NCBI RefSeq assembly: GCF_019320115.1
Contig: NC_089581.1
Span: 7,689,707 to 7,753,706, forward strand
Length of the DNA: 64,000 nt
Direction: 5' to 3'
Origin: Miscanthus floridulus
Taxonomy: Eukaryota; Streptophyta; Magnoliopsida; Poales; Poaceae
Both the position numbers and the translations under genes were made by a program. This document shows, piece by piece, positions 22,001 through 32,533 of the stretch. Below the pieces are notes generated by a model, which saw only the letters and a list, made by a program, of their open reading frames with translations, did no database searches and had not been told where the DNA came from. Each line of letters begins with the position of its first letter. Positions within the stretch are counted from its first letter, which is position 1.

Positions 22001-22711
22001 GGATATCGCTTTCACACAACAAGACACGAGCAGAGTCGGCCCAATCGAAGAACCACAAATACCGGAGTTTTCACGCCCGCCCTTGATGGGCTCGATTATT
22101 ATGGAAGAGTTGAAGAAATATATGAACTCACGTTTCATGGCCGCAAACCTCTTAATCCTGTCATATTTAAATGCCATTGGTTTGATCCTAAAAAAATAAG
22201 ACAGACCCCTAATCTTGGGCTAGTTGAAATTCGACAGGATTCCAAGTACCTAGGAGACGATGTCTATATCGTGGCTCAACAGGCCACACAAGTTTATTAT
22301 CTCCCATGGGCGTGCCAAGACGACACGCATCTTAAGGGTTGGGATGTTGTGAACAAGGTATCGCCACACAGTAAACTACATGTCCCAAACAATGAAGATT
22401 ACAACTTTGACCCAAACACATATGACGGAGAGTTCTTTCAAGAAGAGGGGCTACAAGGGAGCTTTGTGATAGACATAACCGATCCGGTCAGAATGGAAGT
22501 AGACAATGAAAGGGTTGATGATGAGGACGATGGGGATGAGGTTCAAAATGTGAAGGATTTAGAATTACTTCGGCGATTAGAATTAGGCAATGACAGTGAT
22601 GACAACATTGCTCCTCCGGATGGTCATGATATCAACATGGAAGTAGACATGCATGATAGTGATGATGAGACTTATGATCCAGCTAATACCGATCATGATG
22701 ATTATTTCTAA
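19086..22711 (+). pseudogene. CACTA TNP2-type transposase, broken
   Basis: Domains in order: an N-terminal transposase-associated zinc domain (19086-19313; MDDREWMYTGRRGYGDWTDE, CPCSECENRRK), a TNP2 (Transposase_21) catalytic region at about 19480-21000 (CPKGCILFRNEH, KHCPKC, WYHYSLHDFLAYGIF, LPHNIDVMHTEKNI), a DUF4218 region at about 21190-21400 (NPMQHLILHLPYE) and a DUF4216 region in a later exon starting about 21909 (VIFKCHWFDP, QVYYLPWA). Acidic residues dominate the end. The frame is cut by TAG at 19311, 19476 and 19704 and shifts near 20100-20170, so no active enzyme can be made. Intact relatives cut and paste the element at its CACTA ends. Confidence 0.93.
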
Positions 22712-22843
22712 GACATGTAATATTATGTTACCTTCTAATTATGTTTTGTTTATTTTGCAATACGTCTTATTTATTTTACATCTCTTTCTAATTATGTTTT
22801 ATTCATTTTGTATCTCTTTGTAATTGCAGGTGATTGAACAAAG

Positions 22844-24852
22844 ATGTCAGGCGGCGGGGGTCTCTTAAGGAGTTTAAGGAAAGTAAAGTCGAAATACAAG
22901 AGGGTGGAGGAGGTAGCTCCTCCGCCACCACCAAGGAAACGTAGGGGTCATCAGGCTCCACCACCACAGAGGCAGGAGGAGGAGGTGGAGGAGTCCGAGG
23001 AGGAGGAGGTGCCCGAGGAGCACGAGGAGGCGGTGGAGGAGGAGGCGCCCGAGGAGCACGAGGAGGTGGTGGAGGACGAGGAGGAGGAGGACGAGGCTGA
23101 GGAGGCGGCGGGGGGTTCCTCTTCCTGTGGTGCAGCGGCAGGGGACTCCTCTTCCTCTGGCATAGCTAAACTCTATCAGTGAGGTCCCTCGCAACTCCCG
23201 AAGCGACCGATACCTCTTGAGAGACGCCCGATGGTTCGACCCGGTGGTTCAAAGTAAGTAACTTTACATGCTGTCACTATTTTCTCATTTGTTATGTTGA
23301 AACTAATAATTTTTCTTGATCACTTGGGCAGGGGTTTTGTGATTGTGGGTGCAGGTGGTCACGGACGCCATCCCAATGGCGTTCTTGGTCTTTTGTGCAA
23401 GACACACTTCCCTGGCCTTGTTGACTTTGCCGGAGTGCGGCAGCCGGCCTGGACGTTTGCCCACTACGCCGTCTGCGCAGATGCATATGATCGGGATGGC
23501 AGGATCTACGGCCACAAGGCAGAGCGGGTGCTTACGGAGCTGTGGGTAAGTATTCGTCTCACTACACTGCTCAATTCATCGCATTCATTGGACATTCTTC
23601 AAATAATGATAGGATACATTGCGTCTACATACATGATTTCTTCAGATGCAAGCCGGGATGGGAGGTGGCAGCGAGGGCGGCGGCTAACAAAGCTTGTCAC
23701 AAACTCGTGGGTGACATGCACTACGAGGCGCGCCTCCAGGCCATCGTGACATACAACGCAACCTTCGAGTTTAGGAAGGTCACGAAAAAACAGGCAAGAA
23801 AGGAGACGCTGACCAAGGAAGAATACATGAAGGTAAATATATAAGATTAATACTGATTTTTTCTAAGATTAAATAAGCTTAATTTGATCTACATATACTT
23901 GATGTCGTGTAGGTGGTTCCGTGGTGGTGCACTGGGCACGAAGACTGCTGGGAGGCAATGGTGGACAAGTGGTGCAGCCCCGAGTGGTGGGAGACGCACA
24001 ACGCTTGCTGGGAGCGGCGTTTGATGATGCCTGGTGCACCACACCATCAAGGCAACCTTTGCCTCCCGGCCTATGCAGCTAAATGGGTACGCTGAATCCA
24101 TTTCTTTATTCTAAAGCTCAACTATGCAAATTTCTAATCATCCTGCTGTTTCTTTCGCAGTCGGCGTCACATGGTGGCGCGCCCGTCTCCCAGTTCGAGG
24201 CATGGGCAATGGCCCACAAGGGCAAGGCCACGTCCGACGTCCACTACAACCCGGAGGACCCGCCCGAGGCATACACCAACTCGTCCATCCACACCCGCCT
24301 CACTGAGTACACAGCGATGGCAAGGGAGGTCCATGGGCCAGAGTACGATCCCACCTCCGAGGACCTTGATGGAGAAGTCATCATGAGGTTGGGAGGAGGG
24401 AAGAAGCACGGGCGGTACTAGATTGGCGACGGCGCAATCGACCCGGCCCGTACTAGGTCTCCCGCCGAGATTCGAGCAAGGAGCACGAGCTCGAGCCTGG
24501 CCATACGCACACGGTCGGACTGTACACAGCACACGGTGCAGGCACTCAAGGTTATTTCTGTTTTATTCGTCGTTCATTGATTTTTACATACCTTTGCTTT
24601 GCGTTGTATCATTAGGGTGAAATATTGTAGGCCGAGGTGGCGGAAGAGAGGAGGCGACGGGAGGAGGCTGAGGTGAGGGCTGAGGAGGATCGACGGAGGA
24701 TGGAGCAGATGTTTCAGTATATTCAAGGTCTTAGAGCTCACTCAGGCTATGTTCCGCCACCGATGATATTCACTCCACCAAATGATCCTGCTGTCACTCC
24801 TATGAGTTTCTCTACCTTAAATCTAAATGTGAATGTGGATATGGATATATGA
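22844..24852 (+). pseudogene. CACTA second ORF (plant En/Spm Transposase_24 / TNPA-like), broken
   Basis: Inferred exons: 22844-23254, about 23333-23545, 23646-23832, 23913-24087, 24161-24547 and 24631-24852, each with GT..AG borders. The first codes for a Pro/Arg then Glu-rich stretch; the next for HPNGVLGLLCKTHFPG and GWEVAARAAANKACHKLV; then WWETHNACWERR, APHHQGNLCLPAYAAKW and a coiled-coil-like Glu/Arg segment. This order matches plant Transposase_24 proteins, which pair with TNP2 and probably bind subterminal repeats. Premature stops at 23180-23182 and 24419-24421 inactivate it. A further exon-like piece at 25934-26029 (GTPPSQWDRWSGRQQ) may be an alternative last exon. Confidence 0.8.
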
Positions 24853-26291
24853 TTGTGAATCCAAATGATATGTTGAGACAAATGCACCATGATATGTGAA
24901 TGTGGCTTTTGCAAGGGTAGTTGTCTTTCCTTTCACAAAGCAGAAATGCTCTGGGAAAGTGTGCATTGGCACTCTACTATCCCAAAGGTCCAACAGCTGT
25001 AGTAGTAGTAGTAGTAGTACTATGTTTGTGTGTGTATCGCCATTTGTTTACTCCAAATCCACTCAGTAGCTAGCAGCATCCAACGCTGTAGTAGTAGTAG
25101 TAGAAAATGAATCCAAGATAAGTTGAAACTATGAGAACTGAAACTCTGTAAGTAGTAAGTGTTATGTGACAGTCATAGAAAACATTTGGATTGGTAGTGC
25201 CAACTGCCAAGTGATCAAAAGTGTAAACAATGAACCACAGAAATTCTGAATACACTCATTATTCTTACTGATTGGGAAGTATGGAAACATAGGAACAATT
25301 GCATTTTTTTATGGAGCTGTCGCTAGTGTAGTTTGGTGGGGTGAGATCAGTGGAGTAGGAAGGGGCCCTATGGCAAGCTGCAGGCTCTGGAAGCTGCTGC
25401 CTGGATACAAAAACTTGATGCATGGTGCAGTGCATCTGTTTTTTTTCTACCATGTAATGTTTGAACTGATTCCTATGGGCTGGTGCTTTGTATTCCTTTT
25501 CTTGTACTATAATGATATGAAGAAAATAGAGGGGGTAGGAAAGACCATTCTCCAGCCGGAAAAATGATTTTTTCAAACAAAAAGTAATTGATATCAAATC
25601 AAACAGATAATAAGAATCATAGATCATGTCAATTATATGGGGTTGATACTGCAGGAATATTTTCTAACATTAAAACCTGCTAAATGTTTCACAATGAATT
25701 ACTAATAGGTCCAGTTCTGCTGAATTTCGGTTTAGGATGAATGAGAAAAAAATCAGTATTACCAAAGGAGTACATGCTTCAAACCAGCACCTTTGGCAGG
25801 CTCTACAATGGCCTCTCTTACATCACCCATCATTCACAAATTTCGAACTGACACTAATATGTTGTTTTTTTTAAGTTTTTAGAACCTACCTTAAATCTTG
25901 TCTCACACATGCAATCACTTCTCTTTTGTGTAGGGGCAATCGGCGACGTCGAATGATGTTCATGGCACACCTCCAGCTCTGGGCACACCTCCGTCACAGT
26001 GGGACCGATGGAGTGGCCGTCAACAATAGAGGTAGATGGACTTATGCTTGTGATGCTTATTTGTGAATGGTGGCACTTGTGGCGGCACTTGGATGATATT
26101 TGTGGATTATGTGATACTTGTGGACAACTTGTGATGATATTTGTGGACAACTTGTGATGATATTTGTCATGGTTATGGATTATATGTGATGGTTGTGTGA
26201 TATATGTGATTGTTGTGTGATATGTGATGGTTGTGTGATATATGTATGTGTGGAATAAACAAAAAAATATAAAAAAAACAAATTTCCCAGC
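24853..26291. other. CACTA 3' non-coding interior with probable LINE remnant
   Basis: Contains (AGT)n runs at about 25001-25018 and 25086-25102. Bases 25262-25570 encode WEVWKHRNNCIF, a motif near the C-terminus of plant L1 LINE ORF2, so a short LINE piece is likely. Repeats of TTGTGATGATATTTGTGGA lie at 26090-26260. Confidence 0.5.
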
Positions 26292-26772
26292 TATGCCGAG
26301 TGCAATGACCAAGACACTCGGCAAAGGTGGGAGGCTTTGCCGAGTGTTATGACCATGACACTCGGCAAAGGCATGGAGGCTTTGCCGAGTGTCAACCTGA
26401 ACACCCTCGGCAAAGCCTTGCTTCCTTTGCCGAGTGCTACAAGTTAGACACTCGGCAAAGCCTCCCTGCCTTTGCCGAGTGTTACAAATAGGCACTCAGC
26501 AAAGCGGCCATCTTTGCCGAGTGTAGTCCGAGTGACACTCGGCAAAGAGAGCGGGCTTTGCCGAGTGCCCCCGTGAGGCGCTCGGCAAAGCGACCGTTAC
26601 CGTCGTCTGGCGCCGTCAGACAACTTTTCTTTGCCGAGTGAGACCCTCGGCAAAGAGGCCTTTGCCGTCACTGGCTTTGTCGAGTGATCTTTGTCGATGG
26701 TTACACTCGGCAAAGCCTTTACCGAGTGTATATGGGGATTTGCCGAGTGTCACAGGCACTCGGCAAAGAGCC
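26292..26772 (+). repeat. 3' subterminal repeats of the CACTA element
   Basis: About twenty TTTGCCGAGTG units and complements, mostly in facing pairs with 8-15 base spacers, ending 14 bases before the terminal TAGTG. Confidence 0.92.
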
Positions 26773-27627
26773 TGAGTCCGATAGTGTTTGTTCCCTAGCT
26801 AGCTTAGCTAGCTAGTAGTCCTCTCTTAGATTAGATTAAATATATATGGGATTTAGTATTTGCCGATGAGATGATAATATGTTTCTCTTCCTCAGCAACA
26901 CGTGCTTTCGATTTTACAAATTTACTGGAAAATATGCCCATGATTACTACTACGGACAACATGATTACTACTACAAGAATTCAGTGGCTGAAGTCTGGGT
27001 TTGGCTTCGTCAATGGTGCAGCATAGTTTGTCTTGTTGGGCCGCGTCAGCTTTTATTTCTTTAGATGACTAGGTAGCGTGTTCGTGCGTTGCTACGGGAC
27101 AATGAAATTTTTTGTACTAAAAACACATGGATCATACGATAAGATAACAATACTGTTAAATTAAATACCGACGTTAAAGTAACATTTAATTTAAAAAAAC
27201 AAAGTTCGTGAAATTAACACAGTCACGGAGAGCGCGGCCTCGCAGGCTCACAAACTCTACTGTATAGACTTTTTCGTGATATGGCTAAGATAATATTTTA
27301 TATCGGCAGAAAGAATTCTCCGATATCCATTTCTTTCATGCACCAATAAATCCATGAATAAGTTCCGTTGCATCTCCATATAATCCTGTACACACATGTT
27401 CGAGTATATATATAAATATTAGTGCTTGTTACATGGATAATACTGCGTGTCTTAAAAAATCTCTCATAAAATTTTAAAACAAAGTATGTTATACTCACCG
27501 TATAAATATATGTGGCTTTAGGACTATTCCACACATACATATATTGTAGAATAAGGTATCCACTTGAGTGTCTGTTCCAAGATGTTGAATTAGGTGTTGT
27601 AATTCTTAATTTCGACACATTTTTCAG

Positions 27628-27870
27628 GTTAAGACAACCAATGGTGACACTTTTTTTAGCGGTGCATAATTTTATGGTGCACCTCTTGACTATCTGAGTA
27701 AGGATAAGTTAGCACTGCAAAGGCTTAGAAAAGCTGCTGAGAAGGCCAAGGTTGAGTTTTCTTCCACTATGCATACTAAACCTATGTCTCCGTTTATCAT
27801 TACCATGATTAGATATAAGTTTGAGTCTCTTGTGAGCAATTTCATAGAGGAACTCTCATCCTTTATGTGA
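27628..27870 (+). pseudogene. Mitochondrial-type HSP70 gene fragment captured by the Helitron
   Basis: Directly after TTTTTCAG, an intron 3' end, an 80-codon frame reads VKTTNGDTFFSG, then [20 protein letters not shown] and [13 protein letters not shown]. This matches the nucleotide-binding domain of DnaK/mtHSP70-type chaperones, where DNA encoding GGEDFDN, the middle of the domain and ITADASGA would be expected but is missing. A TAA lies at 27667-27669 and a TGA at 27868-27870. The retained acceptor site implies capture from genomic DNA, not from mRNA. It lies antisense to the Helitron. No chaperone activity is possible. Confidence 0.85.
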
Positions 27871-28396
27871 TCTGCCTCAAGGATATTAGCAGGACGATGG
27901 ACCCATGTTGAAATATCGCACCAAAAAGTATCCACGTTTTGTCCACGATTTATTTCCCATGAATACATGCGGGTACTATGATAACACTAGCTACACCAAA
28001 TAAAAGATTAGAGAGAATTTGCATTGCCTCCAGAAGGATTTATTTATTAAGTTCTTTGGACTCTACAGGTAGTTTTGAAATATTTGTTTGCATGTCTTAC
28101 CTCGTATCCTAATTCAAAATTTTGTAGTTTAATTAGAATATGAAGAAATGATTCAAAATGAACATACCCAAGGGCAATTTCAGCAAGAAACAACAAGCGA
28201 GGGCGATGAAACACGTGAGCGTGAAACCAAATGAAAAAAAGGAAAAAGTTGTCCCTTTTGCAAATGCAAAGAGAGAAAGTAATTAAATGTAGGCACATTT
28301 GGCAAGGTTATCAGAAATACAAAGAGATTCCTTTTGTCTTAATTCTCTTTTCTTCTGTGTTAATTCTCTTTCCTTTTGCTCGTTGTTATGTATGCT

Positions 28397-28834
28397 TAAA
28401 GATGGCAACGGGCGTGGTGCCCGCGGATACTATCTTCTTACGCCCGCGCCCGCCAGCTAAATCTCTCGCCCGCGACCCGCCACGGGCAACAAACCACGCC
28501 CGCGCCCTCCATCCGCGGGCATGCCCGTGGGCCCGTCAGGTTGAGCATATACATAAATCATAGTGCATTATAAGAGATACAAAGATATATATTCACAACA
28601 AATCGTGTATATATACATATATTTGCTTGTAGGTCCCACATGTCAAACCTGTGGAACGGGTCTGGCGGATAAGCGGGCGAGGATAGCAAATTTCTTTGCC
28701 CGCGAAGAACTATCATCTGGGTTTAGGATGGTGCCCGCGCCCGTGCCCACAGGCAAGAAGTGGTGCCCGTATCCTTGCCCATCGGGTTCCATGCCCGCGG
28801 GTATGCGGGCATTCTGTGCCCGTTGCCATCTTTA
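28397..28834. mobile_element. hAT-type MITE, 438 bp
   Basis: Terminal inverted repeats TAAAGATGGCAACGGG and CCCGTTGCCATCTTTA are perfect over 16 bases. The 8-bp target duplication TGTATGCT is at 28389-28396 and 28835-28842. The interior repeats GCCCGCG motifs. No coding capacity. It is nested in the Helitron. Confidence 0.95.
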
Positions 28835-28897
28835 TGTATGCTGGTGCATGCAAACATGTAATGTGTATGGCTCTGTTCGGATGGTATGGTTCTGGAG

Positions 28898-29052
28898 GAA
28901 TTTGGATGGTTTGGAGGAATTATGGAGGAATTTGTGAGAGGAAAATACTGTTCCGGATAAAAAAAGAAGCGGTTGATCCGCTTCTTTTTTTATCCGGAAC
29001 AGTATTTTCCTCTCACAAATTCTTCCATAATTCCTCCAAACCATCCAAATTC
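28898..29052. repeat. Nearly perfect 75-bp hairpin (foldback MITE)
   Basis: Arms 28898-28972 and 28978-29052 are complementary at 74 of 75 positions around the loop TTGAT. A GGCTCTGTTCGG-like end precedes the left arm (28869) but has no partner on the right, so the element is probably 3'-truncated. A transcript would fold into a long double strand. Confidence 0.9.
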
Positions 29053-29479
29053 TATATGGATAGCACAATAATTTTCTACTTCCTATTTTACAGTGATTCT
29101 TCTATCACATGACAGGCAATATTCAATCAAGGAGAATCACACCAAAGGACGCAGCATGCGGGAGATGTCATGGGATCGCAGACGTGGACAAACGGACGAA
29201 CCAAAATAAATGTCGCACCAAAAAATATCAATACTTTATTCTTTTTAGTTGGAGGAGATTAACTGAACTTATCTCAGAATGATCTTGAGCCAGCTTCCAT
29301 CCAATGCTAAACCCATGTCACTGATAAGGAAGGTAACTTTTGCTTCCAAGAAGAATAAAAGGAAAGCAAATTTGTGATGATGAGCTAGCTGCTTCAGATA
29401 AAAAAGAAGGGTATACCATCAGATAATCTCTTGCAACCCGACTGCTACCGTTCATATCCCATCTATAGCACCATCTACA

Positions 29480-30301
29480 ATGGCTGACGAGGAAAACCAA
29501 CCCGACTGGTCCAACCTCCCCACCGATCTCCTGGAGCCCATCGGGAAGAGGACCCGCGACGCCGTCACCGGGCTAGCCGTGTTCCGCTCCGTGTGCCGAG
29601 CATGGCGCGGCGCTGGCCTTGGCACACCGCTGTAGGGCCAGCGCCGCGCCTGCTGCTTCCCCGTGCGGGGCCGTCAGAGGACGCGCTCGTCTTCCCCTTG
29701 TCGCGCGGCTGGTCCATAGTCGTCGACGCCCGCGATGCGTCCTGCCGCCTCTCGCACCTGGCCACGGGCGCGACGGCTGCCCTGCCCAGCCTCAACGCCG
29801 TCCTGACATACCTGCACCGCCCCGACTTCCACACGGCGATACGCAACTCATGGATGGTGTGCAGAAACTACCTCCAATTCACGGATCTCTTCCGCTTCGC
29901 CGTCCATGTCCCGCTCGGCGTTCCTCCGGCAGTGGCGGCGGCGGGCATGACGATCATGATGTACCACATCATGCTGGGTCCATGGGGAACGGGTGTGTCT
30001 TCACGGCCGGTGGCCTTCGACGTCTTCGAGTTACGCTCGACGCCTGACGGGCTCGCCTGGCTCGAGGTGAGAGACGCGGGCAACTACGAACTGTTCCACT
30101 ACTTTTAGAGAAAATAATAATGGCATCAGCAGCGGAACTCGAATCTACTATGTCCATGACGTTGCTGCAGCAGGTCGTATTCACGAGGAGTGCCGGGTTC
30201 CTCCTGCGGCCTACTGCTACAGCATGCAGGATAACAAATTGGAGTGCGTCTACATGCCACCGGAGGATATTCATCAGTGCTCAACTAAGCCTAGTTGGTT
30301 T
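29480..30301 (+). pseudogene. F-box/DUF295-like pseudogene, copy 2
   Basis: ATG 29480 opens the F-box (WSNLPTDLLEPI, FRSVCRAWR) but runs into TAG at about 29632. The DUF295-like part continues in another frame (open 29593-30108) and stops early at 30106-30108 because a deletion shared with copy 3 removes the FLDGYH part. Compared with copies 1 and 3 it carries about 31 extra bases after CRAWR and lacks a stretch around 29800. Its upstream region is separated by the Helitron. Not expected to be functional. Confidence 0.8.
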
Positions 30302-30368
30302 GTTCCCTAGCTAGCTTAGCTAGCTAGTAGTCCTCTCTTAGATTAGATTAAATATATATGGGATTTAG

Positions 30369-31657
30369 TATTTGCCGATGAGATGATAATATGTTTCTCT
30401 TCCTCAGCAACACGTGCTTTCGATTTTACAAATTTACTGGAAAATATGCCCATGATTACTACTACGGACAACGGGATCTCGCTTCGAAATTCGTACATCA
30501 TTGTGTCAATTTAGATCATAGTTTTTTAGTTGTCTTACTATAGAATTGTTTATTTTTAATTGTCTTTGTGTCTTAGATCATAATTTTGTAATTGTCTTAC
30601 TATAGAAAGAATTCCTTATTGTTAGTTTGCTTTGTGCGAATTTAGACCCGTCAGATCTTCATCTATGGCTCACAGGCTCACAGCCATTGTTCATATGCCT
30701 GAACGGATGTTATTTTTCAGGTGGAAAATAGCAAATCCCTTTGTATTTAGAATAAATAATGAAAGGGTCTCCCCTCTTTTACATTTAGTATAAAAGTTCT
30801 AGTACAATAGATTCTTCAGCACCTAGCTACTATTGTAGAATATTGAGTATACTTCTTCACTAGAAAATAGCGATAGTATCTGCTTTGATCTTTTCTAAGC
30901 AGAGATAGAACAGAATGACCATAATAAATAAGGCGCTTATTACTATGGGGAAGTTAACCCGTGACCCGTCGCACTGTCCAGCGAGCGCGCGACCCGTCGC
31001 AACACGGTAGAGTCTTGCTGGAGCTCCGCGGCCTCCTTCTTCCCCTTCGCCCTCCCGTCGCCGCCATGGCCATATTGTCGTCCCCGCTCCGACCTGGCCC
31101 GGCCGCCTCCTCCGCCGCCGAAACCCTAACACGGTAGTGTTTGCCGATGAGATGATAATATGTTTCTCTTCCTCAGCAACTTGTGTTTTCGGTTTTACAA
31201 ATTTACTAGAAAATATGCCCATGATTACTATGGACAAAGGCCACATGGATATATTTTGTATTTAGAAAATAACTGCAAAGAATGAAGGTTCTCATTTACA
31301 TTTAGTGTAAAAGTTTATAGTATAATAGATGCAAAGAATGAAGGTTCTCTTTTACATTTTTAGTATAAAAGTTCTAGTATAATTCTTCGGCACCTAGCTA
31401 CTATTGTAGAATATTAGTGTTGCACGAGTATACTTCTTCCTAGTGACGAAGCTAGAGCAAATCTAAGGCGCTTGTTATGTAGGTACTTGAATTTGTGTTG
31501 TACGTAAACATGGTATTATTTTGATTTTCGTATTTTTTTAGATACATCTGCACCCACAACTCATAGCGTAGCTTCGCTACTGTTCTTCGCAAGATAATAT
31601 CGATTGTGTCTACTTTGAACTTTTCTAAGCAGAGATAGAACGGAAGGGCCATAATAA
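30369..31657 (+). repeat. Local tandem partial duplication of the F-box 3' flank
   Basis: Bases 30369-30928 (TTTGCCGATGAGATGATAAT to ACCATAATAA) recur in shortened, diverged form at 31140-31657. Landmarks are TGTTTCTCTTCCTCAGCAAC, CACCTAGCTACTATTGTAG and TTTTCTAAGCAGAGATAGAA. The inverted partner segment has only one copy. Confidence 0.8.
30860..31075 (-). pseudogene. Frameshifted copy of the small membrane-peptide ORF (see 53747)
   Basis: The minus strand encodes the same peptide end as 53747-53959 (RVNFPIVISALFIMVILF, then YLCLEKIKADTIAIF), but one extra base in the glycine-rich part puts the counterpart of its ATG out of frame. A third, shorter remnant (FYLCLEKFKVDTID) lies at about 31590-31650. 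Confidence 0.6.
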
Positions 31658-31898
31658 GGTCGTGTTTAGTTCCAAAAAGTTTTCTCAAAAAGTGCTACAG
31701 TAGCCATCACATCGAATCTTGCGATACGTGCATGGAGCATTAAATATAGACGAAAAAAAACTAATTGCACAGTTTGGTTGGAAATCGCGAGACGAACGTT
31801 TTGAGCCTAATTAGTCCATGATTGAATACTAATTGTCAAATAAAAACGAAAGTGCTACAGTAGCCAAATTCCTAAATTACGCCCAACTAAACACAGCC
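31658..31898. mobile_element. Tourist-like MITE (PIF/Harbinger), 241 bp
   Basis: Ends GGTCGTGTTTAGTT and AACTAAACACAGCC are inverted repeats with one or two mismatches. Target duplication TAA at 31655-31657 and 31899-31901. Contains GTGCTACAGTAGCC, common in this grass MITE family. Confidence 0.92.
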
Positions 31899-31988
31899 TA
31901 AATAAGAAGGTTATTACTATCTACTCTTGGTTCAATACACTCCCACTCTTTCTTGTTTAGGTGGATCCTGTTACCTCTCAACTCTAAC

Positions 31989-32156
31989 CAGTGGCGGAGC
32001 CCCCGCCCGGCCACCCCGGCCGGCCGGCCGGGCTCCTCGCCAAAGTTTAAAAAGAAATTTTCTTTATATTCATATAGAATTATGTAATTTTATAGCTAAA
32101 TAGTTTTATATAATGAGAATCATTCGGGCTCCTAAAAGCTTCTGGCTCTGCCACTA
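31989..32156. mobile_element. Small hAT-type MITE, 168 bp
   Basis: Ends CAGTGGCGGAGCC and GGCTCTGCCACTA. The 8-bp target duplication ACTCTAAC is at 31981-31988 and 32157-32164. The inverted partner segment has the empty site (near 53400-53412). Confidence 0.93.
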
Positions 32157-32164
32157 ACTCTAAC

Positions 32165-32533
32165 CGTAACAAACTAGTATTATCATATAATTTTAATCAT
32201 TGAATCGTTTGATTCTCTTGTTACAAAATTGAACCGCCGGCTCCTATTCTCTACATATATCTACCCTATTGTGTTATATCATTATTATTTACTCCTAAAT
32301 GGAGCATAAGTGACATGTCTACCTGGTGATGGTGATACCGCTACGACTTGGATTTTAACCGACGATTTTAACGCCCTCTTTCCTGCGACAGATTCCTTAT
32401 AACTCCTCTAAAGTAGTCTTGTTTTTCCCGAGCTCAAACTCACATCGACTTTCAGTGCGTTGGTTTTCACTTAGCTAAGAAGCTCCACCCTACTATAATC
32501 AGTTGCACATTATTGTAAAAAAATCAATTGCAC
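32165..32533. other. Intergenic, end of segmental duplication
   Basis: Homology to the inverted partner stops at about 32299. The rest is unique AT-rich DNA with no recognised feature. Confidence 0.5.

Larger units (their letters stand above)
13822..26786 (+). mobile_element. CACTA (En/Spm) DNA transposon, 12,965 bp
   Basis: The left end reads CACTACCGGAATC and the right end GAGTCCGATAGTG, whose reverse complement is CACTATCGGACTC, so 11 of 13 terminal bases match. The 3-bp target duplication is TTT (13819-13821 and 26787-26789). The uninserted site is present in copy 2 of the host repeat (GTTGGTTTGTTCCC at about 30295) and in the inverted third copy. Dense subterminal repeats lie at both ends. 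Inside are a TNP2-type transposase (19086-22711) and a second En/Spm-type protein gene (22844-24852), both broken, plus nested and captured pieces. It looks formerly autonomous and now immobile unless helped in trans. Confidence 0.97.
12659..26975 (+). repeat. Tandem duplication unit, copy 1 (split by the CACTA element)
   Basis: Bases 12659-13821 plus 26787-26958 form a unit of about 1.3 kb that reappears directly downstream as copy 2 (26975-27068 plus 29259 to about 30475). Copy 2 starts at AAGAATTCAGTGGCTG, as copy 1 does at 12659. At the junction CATGATTACTACTAC occurs twice (about 26939 and 26961). The unit holds a promoter stretch, the F-box pseudogene and a 3' flank with GCTAGCTTAGCTAGCTAG. 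Confidence 0.85.
27069..29258 (-). mobile_element. Helitron, 2,190 bp, non-autonomous, with captured DNA
   Basis: On the minus strand it begins TCTCCTCC and ends CTAG. It is inserted between A (27068) and T (29259) without target duplication. The empty site TTTAGATGATTAACTG is seen in copy 1 of the host repeat at about 12746-12760, split exactly after 12753. Near the 3' end CCCGTAGCAACGCACG sits about 14 bases before CTAG and could form the degenerate terminal hairpin known for grass Helitrons. No Rep/helicase is encoded. Inside are an HSP70 gene fragment, a hAT MITE and a long hairpin. Confidence 0.9.
29445..32299 (+). repeat. Segmental duplication, left arm (inverted partner 53274-55346)
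   Basis: From the F-box leader to ACTCCTAAA at about 32299 this segment matches the reverse complement of 53274-55346 with scattered differences. This arm carries extra sequence: the local duplication at 31140-31657, a Tourist MITE and a hAT MITE, each absent from the partner. Confidence 0.9.

Noticed and set aside
25854..26495. 213-codon minus-strand ORF
   Set aside because: Its N-terminal part is translated subterminal repeat (periodic TRQ and FAEC) and the rest is AT-rich repeat; not a gene.
27069..29258. Alternative that the 2.2-kb block is a Pack-MULE
   Set aside because: No long terminal inverted repeats and no 9-bp duplication; TC..CTAG ends at an A|T site fit a Helitron.
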